A stretch of 64,000 nt of DNA from Bacteroides sp. (GTDB lineage Bacteria; Bacteroidota; Bacteroidia; Bacteroidales; Bacteroidaceae), in the NCBI GenBank assembly GCA_021201335.1, contig JAJQFD010000016.1, positions 113,365 through 177,364 of the forward strand, given 5' to 3'. The first letter of the stretch is position 1, and each line of letters starts with the position of its first letter. A program made the translations under genes and the position numbers. A model generated the notes under the pieces. That model searched no databases and was not told the DNA's origin. It was given only the letters and a program-made list of their open reading frames with translations. Positions 8,765 to 18,129 of this stretch are shown here, one piece after another.

Positions 8765-10078
8765 ATGAAAATAGCAATTGTTGGAACAGGCTATGTGGGA
8801 TTAGTTACCGGGACTTGCTTTGCTGAAATTGGAGTTGATGTAACATGTGTAGATACAAATCCAAAAATAATTGATTCTCTGAAAAAGGGAGTTATTCCTA
8901 TTTATGAAAATGGGTTAGAAGACATGGTATTACGAAACTCTAAAGCGGGACGATTAAAATTTACAACTTCTCTGGAAAGTGTTTTAGATGATGTGGAAGT
9001 TATTTTCAGTGCTGTAGGTACTCCCCCTGATGAAGATGGAAGTGCCGACTTAAAATACGTACTGGAAGTAGCACGTACCATCGGTCGTAACATAAAAAAA
9101 TATGTATTGGTGGTAACCAAAAGTACTGTTCCAGTGGGAACTGCTATGAAAGTGAAAGCTGCCATAAAAGAAGAATTAGATAAGCGAGGTGTTGATGTTA
9201 AATTTGATGTGGCTTCTAATCCTGAATTTCTTAAAGAAGGAAATGCTATCAGTGATTTTATGAGCCCGAATAGAGTAGTTGTCGGAACAGAATCAAAGGA
9301 GGCAGAAAAGTTAATGACGAAACTGTATAAACCATTCCTGTTAAATAACTTCCGGGTCATATTCATGGATATTCCTTCTGCTGAGATGACCAAATATGCA
9401 GCAAATTCTATGTTGGCTACCCGTATCAGTTTTATGAATGATATAGCAAATCTTTGCGAATTAGTAGGTGCCGACGTTAACATGGTTCGTAGCGGTATTG
9501 GTTCTGATACCCGCATTGGCCGCAAGTTTTTATATCCAGGTATAGGGTATGGTGGCTCTTGTTTTCCCAAAGATGTAAAAGCATTGATTAAAACAGCTGA
9601 ACAAAACGGATATGAGATGCGGGTATTGAAAGCAGTAGAAGATGTTAATGATGACCAAAAAAGATTATTATTCAGTAAGTTGGAGAAGCATTTCGACGGA
9701 AATTTGAAAGGTAAAACAATTGCCTTGTGGGGACTTTCTTTCAAGCCCGAGACAGATGATATACGCGAAGCTCCTTCGATAATTCTTATTGATATGCTTT
9801 TGGAAGCAGGTTGTAATATCCGTGCTTATGATCCTGTGGCAATGGAAGAATCCAAACGAAAAATTAATAGCGATATATACTACGCTCATGACATGTATGA
9901 TGCAGTTCTGGATGCAGATGCATTAATGCTTATTACTGAATGGAAAGAATTCCGTTTGCCATCATGGGCCGTTATCAAAAAAGCCATGAATAACCAAGTT
10001 GTTCTAGATGGAAGAAATATTTATGAGAAGAGAGAAATAGAAGAAGCTGGTTTTACTTATTATTGTATAGGTAAATAA
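8765..10078 (+). CDS. ugd: UDP-glucose 6-dehydrogenase
   Basis: MKIAIVGTGYVGLVTGTCFAEIGVDV; GGSCFPKDVKAL catalytic Cys motif; track start 8732 is probably too early. Confidence 0.95.
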   Translation: MKIAIVGTGYVGLVTGTCFAEIGVDVTCVDTNPKIIDSLKKGVIPIYENGLEDMVLRNSKAGRLKFTTSLESVLDDVEVIFSAVGTPPDEDGSADLKYVLEVARTIGRNIKKYVLVVTKSTVPVGTAMKVKAAIKEELDKRGVDVKFDVASNPEFLKEGNAISDFMSPNRVVVGTESKEAEKLMTKLYKPFLLNNFRVIFMDIPSAEMTKYAANSMLATRISFMNDIANLCELVGADVNMVRSGIGSDTRIGRKFLYPGIGYGGSCFPKDVKALIKTAEQNGYEMRVLKAVEDVNDDQKRLLFSKLEKHFDGNLKGKTIALWGLSFKPETDDIREAPSIILIDMLLEAGCNIRAYDPVAMEESKRKINSDIYYAHDMYDAVLDADALMLITEWKEFRLPSWAVIKKAMNNQVVLDGRNIYEKREIEEAGFTYYCIGK

Positions 10079-10100
10079 ATTACAAGAAAGAGTACTCTTA

Positions 10101-10152
10101 CTATATAATAAAAGCCTTTGTTCGGTATGAAACAAAGGCTTTTATTATATAG
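10101..10152. terminator. Bidirectional intrinsic terminator, 22-bp perfect stem
   Basis: CTATATAATAAAAGCCTTTGTT / AACAAAGGCTTTTATTATATAG, 8-nt loop, between convergent ugd and helicase genes. Confidence 0.9.
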
Positions 10153-10174
10153 TAATGAGATTATTAAGAAAAGA

Positions 10175-11443
10175 TCATGAACTTTGTTTCTTTTTGGAAG
10201 CAAATGTTTTCTTTGATCTGTTGTTACTTTTGGGAGAAGTTTTTCTGGTACTACTTCTTGTGGAATTTCTTTTCCTTCCCGAATATATACGAGGATTATA
10301 TGCCGGCCCCTCTCCTAACTCTTCCGGTAGAGCGATTTTATAAACAGTTTTACCTAGAAAGTCTTCAATGCTTTTAAAACTGTTTTGCTCTTTCTCTCCC
10401 ACAAAAGTTATAGCAACACCATCGTTATTAGCACGGGCTGTTCTTCCAATCCGGTGAACATAATCTTCACTATCATTTGGAACATCAAAATTGATAACAG
10501 ACCGGATATCGTCAATATCAATTCCACGGGATACAATATCTGTGGCTACTAAAATATTAATTCTACTAGCTTTAAACTCATGCATAATGAACTCACGCTG
10601 GGACTGTTCCAGATCCGAGTGCATTTCTCCAACATTTAACTTCATCATCCTCAATGCTTTGGTCACTTCCTTTACCTTAATTTTGGAAGAAGCAAAGATA
10701 ATAACCCTTTCTGGTACTTTCTCTGCAAATAAACTTTGGATGATACCTAGTTTTTGCCGCTCATAACAAATATATGCCACCTGAATAATTTTATCAGCAG
10801 GGCGTGATACTGCTAATTTTATTTCGGCAGGATTTATAAGAATCGTTTCTGCCAGTTGCTGGATTTTGGTAGGCATAGTAGCAGAAAACATAATGGTCTG
10901 ACGTTCCTTGGGCAATTTTTTGACGATCTGCATTATATCTTCGTAAAATCCCATGTCTAACATACGGTCTGCTTCATCCAGAACAAAAAAAGAAACGCGG
11001 GACAAATCCACATACCCTAGGTTCAAATGAGCTAACAAACGCCCGGGAGTGGCAATCACCACATCCGCACCTAAAGTTAATCCTTTCTTTTGTTGTTCGA
11101 ATAAAACTCCATCATTTCCACCATATACAGCGACACTCGATGTGGAAGTAAAATAAGAGAACCCTTCCATCTGTTGATCGATCTGCTGGGCTAATTCCCG
11201 TGTAGGAGACATCACGATGCAATTTATAGCATCTTCAGGATAACCTCCCTGGCTCAATTTATTTAAAATGGGCACTAAAAAAGCAGCAGTTTTCCCCGTT
11301 CCCGTCTGTGCAACTGCAATTAAATCTTTTCCTTCCAGTATAACGGGAATTGCATGCTCCTGGATGGGCGTGCAATCATCAAAATGCATCGCGCCCAGTG
11401 CCTCTAATATATTATCTTCTAAATTTAACTCTGTAAACTTCAT
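10175..11443 (-). CDS. DEAD/DEAH box RNA helicase (RhlE-like)
   Basis: AQTGTGKTAAF, PTRELAQQ, VLDEADRMLDMGF, SATMP, HRIGRTARANN motifs; basic C-terminal tail. Confidence 0.95.
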   Translation of the reverse strand: MKFTELNLEDNILEALGAMHFDDCTPIQEHAIPVILEGKDLIAVAQTGTGKTAAFLVPILNKLSQGGYPEDAINCIVMSPTRELAQQIDQQMEGFSYFTSTSSVAVYGGNDGVLFEQQKKGLTLGADVVIATPGRLLAHLNLGYVDLSRVSFFVLDEADRMLDMGFYEDIMQIVKKLPKERQTIMFSATMPTKIQQLAETILINPAEIKLAVSRPADKIIQVAYICYERQKLGIIQSLFAEKVPERVIIFASSKIKVKEVTKALRMMKLNVGEMHSDLEQSQREFIMHEFKASRINILVATDIVSRGIDIDDIRSVINFDVPNDSEDYVHRIGRTARANNDGVAITFVGEKEQNSFKSIEDFLGKTVYKIALPEELGEGPAYNPRIYSGRKRNSTRSSTRKTSPKSNNRSKKTFASKKKQSS

Positions 11444-11464
11444 CTTCTCTTTTCAAAATTTGCT

Positions 11465-11473
11465 GCAAAGATA
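11465..11473 (-). promoter_or_regulatory. Bacteroidetes-type -7 element (TATCTTTGC) upstream of helicase
   Basis: gcaaagata on + strand. Confidence 0.6.
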
Positions 11474-11484
11474 ACTAAAATAGT

Positions 11485-12723
11485 TCAGAGTTTTCCTTGT
11501 TCGTCCAGGTATGAATCTTTAAAGCCCAGGAAATAGAGTACACCATCCAAACCAATCGTATTGATGGATTGCTTCGCATTAGCTACAACCTTCGGTTTGG
11601 CATGGAAAGCAATTCCCAAACCCGCTATTCCCAGCATAGGTAAATCATTGGCTCCGTCACCCACAGCAATGGTTTGTGCTATATCAACTTTTTCAACCTG
11701 AGCTATTAAGCGAAGTAACTCTGCTTTCCGTTTACCATCTACGACATCACCTAAATAATTTCCTGTTAGTTTATCGTCGACTATTTCCAGCTCATTGGCG
11801 TATACATAATCAATTCCATATTTATCTTGTAAATATCTGCCGAAATAAGTAAATCCACCAGAAAGAATAGCAATCTTATAACCATATCTTTTTAAGACGT
11901 ACATGAGCCGATCCACACCTTCAGTGATTGGCAAATTTTCTGCAATTTCCCGCATTACAGAAACATCTAATCCTTTTAACAAGGCAACACGCTCACGAAA
12001 ACTCTCTGTAAAATCAATCTCACCTCTCATGGCACGTTCCGTTATCTCCTTTACTTGTTCCCCTACTCCGGCACGTATAGCTAGTTCATCAATTACTTCT
12101 GTTTCAATTAAAGTAGAATCCATATCGAAACAAATCAGGCGACGCATTCTACGATACATATTATCCAATTGAAAGGAAAAATCCATTTGTAATTCCCTGG
12201 CAAGAATCATGAGTTGTTCTTGCATCTGCTGCCTGTCCTTGGGAGTACCGCGGACAGAGAATTCAATGCAAGCACGAATATTTCCTTTGGTCTCATCTAA
12301 TGGAATACGACCAGTTAAACGTTTAATCGCATCAATATTCATTCCCTGTTCGGCCAAGATACGAGTCACAGCAGCAATCTGCATCGCCGACAACTTCCGG
12401 CCTAGCAAGGTAAGTATATAGCGGTTCTTACCCTGCATTTTTACCCAATCCTCATATTCTTCTACTGAAATAGGAAAAAAATGAATAGTAACTCCTAAAG
12501 AAGTCGCTTTAAAAAGTAGCTCTTTCATAATAAATCCGGAATTCCGTTCATCACTTTTGAATAGAATTCCCAAAGAAAGTGTATTATGTATATCTGCTTG
12601 GCCTATATCTAAAATAGTGGTGTCATACTTAGCCAATGCTTCTGTAATTGAGGCTGTAAGGCCGGGTCGGTCTTCGCCAGTAATGCGGATCAGAATTAAT
12701 TCCGTTGTTGATAAACTTTCCAT
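11485..12723 (-). CDS. serB: Phosphoserine phosphatase with N-terminal ACT domains
   Basis: ACT-like N-terminus (ELILIRITGEDRPGLTASITEAL); HAD motif CFDMDSTLIETEVID; AVGDGANDLPMLGIAGLGIAFHAKP. Confidence 0.95.
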   Translation of the reverse strand: MESLSTTELILIRITGEDRPGLTASITEALAKYDTTILDIGQADIHNTLSLGILFKSDERNSGFIMKELLFKATSLGVTIHFFPISVEEYEDWVKMQGKNRYILTLLGRKLSAMQIAAVTRILAEQGMNIDAIKRLTGRIPLDETKGNIRACIEFSVRGTPKDRQQMQEQLMILARELQMDFSFQLDNMYRRMRRLICFDMDSTLIETEVIDELAIRAGVGEQVKEITERAMRGEIDFTESFRERVALLKGLDVSVMREIAENLPITEGVDRLMYVLKRYGYKIAILSGGFTYFGRYLQDKYGIDYVYANELEIVDDKLTGNYLGDVVDGKRKAELLRLIAQVEKVDIAQTIAVGDGANDLPMLGIAGLGIAFHAKPKVVANAKQSINTIGLDGVLYFLGFKDSYLDEQGKL

Positions 12724-12747
12724 TCAAGAGATTAATTTATTGTTTAT

Positions 12748-12756
12748 GCAAAAATA
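12748..12756 (-). promoter_or_regulatory. Bacteroidetes-type -7 element (TATTTTTGC) upstream of serB
   Basis: gcaaaaata on + strand. Confidence 0.55.
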
Positions 12757-12851
12757 AGAAAAAAGAAATATTTATGCTAAATAACATAAAATATTAAGTA
12801 CTATTGAGTAGTTTTTTTCTTGTATATTTGGAACTTAATGTAGTATATATT

Positions 12852-12860
12852 TATCTTTGC
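12852..12860 (+). promoter_or_regulatory. Bacteroidetes-type -7 element (TATCTTTGC) preceding a structured leader
   Basis: tatctttgc; about 130 nt upstream of the next CDS. Confidence 0.6.
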
Positions 12861-12988
12861 AGTCGATTTCGAAATAAGGTAAAGAAAGCCAGACACTTCC
12901 CGCTTACTTTACCTGAGTTAAACTCTGGAATAGAAATCACTGCAGATTAACAGTTTTCCAGAGATAGTATTAACCAAAACCGAATTAC

Positions 12989-13486
12989 ATGAGGCATGTA
13001 AAATGGATTTTTGTTGTATTACTTATTAGTTCCTTGACTTCTTTCGTTGTGAAAGATAAACCTACCGGAGGTTTAAACGTTGGAGACGTAGCTCCAGATT
13101 TTAATATAAAAACTACGCAAAATGAGCAGACAAATAGCCTTAATTATATGAAAGGGAATTATGTTTTGCTAAGTTTCTGGGCAAGTTATGACGCGCAATC
13201 CCGGATGCTCAATGCCAGTTTGAGTAATGCCGTTCAAAAATTGTCTGACCATGATGTAGAAATGGTTTCCGTTTCATTTGACCCTTATGAGTCTGTATTT
13301 ACCGAAACCATTCGAAAAGATCAAATAGCCACTCCAAACTGTTTTGTAGAAACTAATGGAGAAAAATCCGGAATATTTAGAAAATATAACCTAAATAAAG
13401 GATTCACTAACTATTTACTAGATGGTAATGGCGTTATTATAGCCAAAAACATCGCTGCAGCACAACTTCCTAGTTATCTAAACTAA
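12989..13486 (+). CDS. Thioredoxin-like/TlpA-AhpC fold secreted protein
   Basis: Signal peptide; GDVAPDFNIKTTQNEQTNSLNYMKGNYVLLSFWASYDAQSR; no CxxC at the usual position (WASYDAQ). Confidence 0.75.
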   Translation: MRHVKWIFVVLLISSLTSFVVKDKPTGGLNVGDVAPDFNIKTTQNEQTNSLNYMKGNYVLLSFWASYDAQSRMLNASLSNAVQKLSDHDVEMVSVSFDPYESVFTETIRKDQIATPNCFVETNGEKSGIFRKYNLNKGFTNYLLDGNGVIIAKNIAAAQLPSYLN

Positions 13487-13573
13487 TATATTTGGTTTAA
13501 AGTTAACAGAAAGTCGAATTTCAATCTTCCTCCCGATTGAAATAATTCATTGAGGAAACAAATACAACAAAAT

Positions 13574-13618
13574 AATCCCGCTTGTATAAATGATATATAC
13601 AAAGCGGGATTTTCTATT
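13574..13618 (+). terminator. Intrinsic terminator after thioredoxin-like gene
   Basis: AATCCCGCTTGTATA / TATACAAAGCGGGATT, followed by TTTCTATTTT. Confidence 0.75.
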
Positions 13619-13733
13619 TTAAGGAAACTTATACCCTGTCCTTTTGAATATTATTTGCATAAAACATCGTGTCAGATCAAAATAATAGCATAACTTTGAA
13701 TTTTAATATATAACCTTAATAAATCAACTTTAA

Positions 13734-14759
13734 ATGAAAGCCTTAGTAAAAGCTCGTCCCGAAAAAGGTTTATGGATGGAAGATGTTCCCATGCCTGAAG
13801 TAGGTGTAAATGATGTACTTATCAAAATTAAAAAAACTGCTATTTGTGGAACTGACTTACATATTTACCGATGGGATGACTGGTCTCAACGTACCATCAA
13901 AACTCCCCTGGTTATCGGACATGAATATGTAGGAACAGTAGTTGAAATCGGCAGAGGTGTAAGAAATATAAAAGAAGGTGATCGCGTTACTGGGGAAGGC
14001 CATATTGCTTGTGGATATTGCCGAAACTGTCGAAGGGGAAAAAAACATGTTTGCGAGAATACAATCGGTGTAGGTGTCAATAGAGACGGCGCTTTTGCTG
14101 AATACTTATCCATTCCTGCGGAAAATTTGGTTCACCTGGATTCACGGATTTCAGACGAAATGGCTAGTATTATGGATCCTTTTGGTAATGCTACACATAC
14201 GGCTCTTTCATTTCCAGTTGTTGGTGAAGATGTTCTGATTACCGGTGCCGGATTAATAGGTTCAATGGCAACCGCTATTTGTCGCTTTGCCGGAGCCAGA
14301 TATATTGTGGTGAGTGATCTGAGTGATTACCGGTTAGACATAGCTAAAAAAATGGGTGCTACTCTTACCATTAACCCAATGAAAGGAGAGACAGTAGAAA
14401 AAGCAGTAAAGGAACTCAAAATGAGCGGATTTGATATCGGTTTGGAAATGTCAGGATCCCCCAAAGCATTCAATGAAATGCTGGGTAGTATGTACAATGG
14501 ATCTAAAATTTCTTTATTAGGAATACAACCTGAAGGAACAGCAATCGATTGGGATAAAGTTATATTCAAAGCTCTTACATTAAAGGGCATTTATGGCCGG
14601 GAAATGTGGGAAACCTGGTATCAAATGGAGCAGATGCTTATTTCTGGCATCGATCTTTCTCCTATTGTCACTCACCGTTTCGGAATCGATGAATATCTGA
14701 AAGGATTTGAGATCATGGACGGTGGCGAATGTGGTAAAGTTATTTTAAATTGGGAATAA
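13734..14759 (+). CDS. tdh: L-threonine 3-dehydrogenase
   Basis: 341 aa zinc-dependent [57 protein letters not shown], structural Cys cluster [15 protein letters not shown]. Confidence 0.93.
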   Translation: MKALVKARPEKGLWMEDVPMPEVGVNDVLIKIKKTAICGTDLHIYRWDDWSQRTIKTPLVIGHEYVGTVVEIGRGVRNIKEGDRVTGEGHIACGYCRNCRRGKKHVCENTIGVGVNRDGAFAEYLSIPAENLVHLDSRISDEMASIMDPFGNATHTALSFPVVGEDVLITGAGLIGSMATAICRFAGARYIVVSDLSDYRLDIAKKMGATLTINPMKGETVEKAVKELKMSGFDIGLEMSGSPKAFNEMLGSMYNGSKISLLGIQPEGTAIDWDKVIFKALTLKGIYGREMWETWYQMEQMLISGIDLSPIVTHRFGIDEYLKGFEIMDGGECGKVILNWE

Positions 14760-14780
14760 ACTAATACAAATTTCTATAGG

Positions 14781-14818
14781 AAATCGCCCGTACAAACACT
14801 CTATGCACGGGTGATTTT
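14781..14818. terminator. Intrinsic terminator between tdh and the convergent pseudogene
   Basis: AAATCGCCCGT ... ACGGGTGATTTT stem. Confidence 0.65.
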
Positions 14819-14840
14819 CGTGTATCATCCAATATAACTA

Positions 14841-15878
14841 TTACCATTCAAATGTAACTAATAATGCTTTATGATCCGTAGGCCATACTTCCCCTGACCT
14901 ATCGAGTATATCTTCTGCTTCTTCTTTTACGTGCTTACTATATGAGATGGAGCTATCTGGGCCCCAAATTATTGCTTCATTCACTTTCATCTGTCCGAAT
15001 GGTGCATAACAGATGAAATCAATTCGTTCCCGTTCATCTGATTCAGGTGCCTAGGTTAACTTCTGTACATCGATCAACTCATTATTAGAAGGGAATGTTA
15101 TTCCTGGATGGCTTACAGGATTCGGATAAATTTCCCAGCAAGCATCCATATAGCCTTCCGCTTCCAACATTTTACTTACTGTCCAGGGAATAACAAGACC
15201 ATGATGTTCATAAAGATCTTTCGAACTCTCAATCCAGTTAAGGTGAGACGGTTCCTTAAAATCGCCGCCAATCAATATAATACGTTCGTTTCTCCGATCT
15301 TCTGTAGCCTGTTCGATAATGGCTTTCATTCCATCGTCCCGACGGGATTTAACATTGTCAGACAAAATTGAATCTATATTCAATAGAGGCTCACGCTTTT
15401 TCCATGTTGAACCATCATATCCTTTAATATCATAATAAGTACAGTTCAGATAATCCAGATGGACTGTATAAAGGGCAATTTCCTGTCCATTCATATTTAT
15501 TAATGCACGATAAGCGCTTCCATGATCATCAATACATGGATACACTGTTAGAGAATCAACAATTGGATAACGAGAGAGTAAGCCGAAGTCATAACTATAA
15601 AAAGAATAAAACGGCTGTCCACGTTCTTTCAAAGATTGTACAATTCGATCACAAAAGCGAGTATTGTTGTAATTTCGCACTTCTCTTAAGGTAATAAAAT
15701 CTGCATCAGCAGCAATGATCTGATCAATAATAGCTTCATAGCCACCCGGAACTTTTGTTCCTTCTTGCCAGATATTGAATTGCAATATTTTAAAAGTTCA
15801 TACCTCTTTCTTCTTTACAGATGAAGTACATGCTAATAGCATACATGCCATAGCAGCAAGATAAAATAGTTTTTCCAT
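14841..15878 (-). pseudogene. Endonuclease/exonuclease/phosphatase family lipoprotein with two in-frame nonsense codons
   Basis: One continuous frame of 1038 nt (346 codons): MEKLFYLAAMACMLLACTSSVKKKEV*TFKILQFNIWQEG...ELIDVQKLT*APESDERERIDFICYAPFG...WPTDHKALLVTFEW*. TGA at 15798-15800, TAG at 15051-15053. The track reports only the central ORF 15051..15785. Confidence 0.85.
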
Positions 15879-15903
15879 AATAAGAAAAAAGAATGTTTAG
15901 ATA

Positions 15904-16995
15904 TTATTTTGGAGCTTTTCTATAAAGATATATGGCAATAAATGTATATACAATATTGGGAATCCAGACAGCCAGAACAGGAGGCATACTTCCATTCACA
16001 GCAAAAGTTGAAGAGATGGTCTGAAACAGGATTAATGAAAAACTTAGCCCCAACCCAATTCCCAAATGAAGCCCCATTCCCCCTTTTACTTTTCTGGAAG
16101 ATAAGGAAACTCCGATGGTGGTCAGAATAAAGGATGCGAAAGACATGGCAATACGACGATGATATTCAATTTCAAACTCCTTGATATTGGCAAAACCACG
16201 CCTTTTCTGCTTATCAATATATTCGCTAAGTTGTGGACTCGTAAGCATTTCCTGCTGGTTTCGGGCAATTAAAAAGTCAGAAGGCTCCATAATAATAATG
16301 GTATCCATCTGAGTTCCTGTAATGATATTCTCCTTAAGCCCTTTTAATTCGCGAATGGTATAATCTCTAATAGTCCATTTATAAGTTGAAGTCGTATCGT
16401 ATGTTATGCTACGTGCAGTAAGATGAGAAATCAGTTTTTTATCATCAAATTTATCCAATGAGAAACGAAAACCTGTATGATTATAATTCTGATATCTTTC
16501 AATATAAGCGATAACTCCTGAATCGACTTCCAGTTGTACATTTCGGGCAGATGTTGTTGCCCTTCTCTTTACGTATTTGTCTTCAAAAGCCAAACGGGTC
16601 ACACTACCTTGTGGAATAACATAAGATCCCAATATAAAAGTAACAATGGCAATTACTGCAGCCGAAATCATATATGGACGCATCATCCGCTTAAAGCTCA
16701 TCCCCGTGGAGAACATAGCAATAATCTCCGAGTTTTCAGCTAGCTTTGAGGTGAAGAATATTACTGAAATAAAGACGAAAAGTGGGCTAAATAGATTTGC
16801 AAAATAAGGGATAAAGTTGAGATAATAGTCAAATACGATAGCGTTCCAAGGTGCTTCATTTGTCATGAATTTATCTACTTTCTCATTGAAATCAAATACA
16901 ACAGCAATGGATATAATGAGAGCTATGGCAAATACATACGTGCCTAAAAATTTTTTAATAATATACCAGTCCAGTCGTTTGAGTATCTTGCCCAT
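15904..16995 (-). CDS. LptF/LptG family LPS export permease (YjgP/YjgQ)
   Basis: MGKILKRLDWYIIKKFLGTYVFAI; NSEIIAMFSTGMSFKRMMRPY; YHRRIAMSFASFILTTIGVSLSSRK. Confidence 0.9.
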   Translation of the reverse strand: MGKILKRLDWYIIKKFLGTYVFAIALIISIAVVFDFNEKVDKFMTNEAPWNAIVFDYYLNFIPYFANLFSPLFVFISVIFFTSKLAENSEIIAMFSTGMSFKRMMRPYMISAAVIAIVTFILGSYVIPQGSVTRLAFEDKYVKRRATTSARNVQLEVDSGVIAYIERYQNYNHTGFRFSLDKFDDKKLISHLTARSITYDTTSTYKWTIRDYTIRELKGLKENIITGTQMDTIIIMEPSDFLIARNQQEMLTSPQLSEYIDKQKRRGFANIKEFEIEYHRRIAMSFASFILTTIGVSLSSRKVKGGMGLHLGIGLGLSFSLILFQTISSTFAVNGSMPPVLAVWIPNIVYTFIAIYLYRKAPK

Positions 16996-16998
16996 ATA

Positions 16999-18129
16999 TT
17001 AAAGCCTAGTTGACAATTTCTTAATCATCATTGTTTTCCAGGTAGAAAAATCTCCAGCAATTATATGCTTGCGTGCTTCATCAACCAGCCACAAATAGAA
17101 AGCCAAATTATGAATAGAGGCAATTTGCATCGCCAAAAGTTCTTGTGCATGAAATAAATGACGCAAATATGCTTTACTGTACATGGCGTCGACATAAGAA
17201 GCACCACTTTCCTCAATGCATGAGAAATCTTTTTCCCATTTTTTATTTCGCATATTCATAATGCCTTCTTTCGTAAATAACATTCCATTTCTACCATTTC
17301 GGGTAGGCATTACACAATCAAACATATCCACTCCTCTTTCAATACCTTCCAGAATATTAATGGGAGTACCCACACCCATCAGGTATCGAGGTTTATCCTT
17401 TGGTAGAATTGCGTTTACTAGTTCAATCATCTCATACATCTTCTCTACCGGTTCACCCACAGCCAATCCGCCAATCGCATTTCCTTCCGCTTCTTTAGAG
17501 GCTATGTATTCTGCGGATTCTTTCCGTAAGTCCGGATAAATGCATCCTTGCACTATAGGAAACAAAGATTGATGATAACCGTACTTCGGCTCTGTCTCAT
17601 TATAACGTTTAAAACATCTCTCCAGCCAGCGATGTGTTAAACCCATCGACTTCTTGGCATACTCATAGTTAGAGTCTCCAGGAGGGCATTCATCAAAAGC
17701 CATCATAATATCGGCACCGATCGTCCTTTCAATATCCATAACCTTCTCAGGAGTAAAGATATGCTTACTTCCATCTATATGAGACCGGAATTCAGCACCT
17801 TCTTCCCGAAGTTTGCGTATTCCAGATAATGAAAAGACTTGAAAACCACCACTATCCGTTAACATAGGCCGGTCAAAACCATTAAATTTGTGTAGCCCCC
17901 CCGCTTTTTCAATTACGTCTATTCCCGGACGGAGATAAAGATGATATGTATTGCCCAGAATGATCTGAGCATTTATATCTTCTTTAAGTTCGGACAAATG
18001 AACAGCCTTCACTGTACCAAGTGTTCCTACTGGCATAAAAATTGGCGTCCGAATCTGTCCATGATCCGTAGTTATAAGCCCAGCTCGGGCATTACTTTTA
18101 GAATCTGTATATTGTAGCTCAAATATCAT
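16999..18129 (-). CDS. tgt: Queuine tRNA-ribosyltransferase
   Basis: TPIFMPVGTLGTVKAVHLSEL, MLTDSGGFQVFSL, GGLAVGEP, YLMGVGTP, FDCVMPTRNGRNG motifs. Confidence 0.97.
   Translation of the reverse strand: MIFELQYTDSKSNARAGLITTDHGQIRTPIFMPVGTLGTVKAVHLSELKEDINAQIILGNTYHLYLRPGIDVIEKAGGLHKFNGFDRPMLTDSGGFQVFSLSGIRKLREEGAEFRSHIDGSKHIFTPEKVMDIERTIGADIMMAFDECPPGDSNYEYAKKSMGLTHRWLERCFKRYNETEPKYGYHQSLFPIVQGCIYPDLRKESAEYIASKEAEGNAIGGLAVGEPVEKMYEMIELVNAILPKDKPRYLMGVGTPINILEGIERGVDMFDCVMPTRNGRNGMLFTKEGIMNMRNKKWEKDFSCIEESGASYVDAMYSKAYLRHLFHAQELLAMQIASIHNLAFYLWLVDEARKHIIAGDFSTWKTMMIKKLSTRL

Noticed and set aside
8902-9744. 280-aa minus-strand ORF
   Set aside because: Shadow ORF antisense to ugd; composition typical of antisense reading (Ser/Thr/Pro/Asn rich), no recognisable domain.
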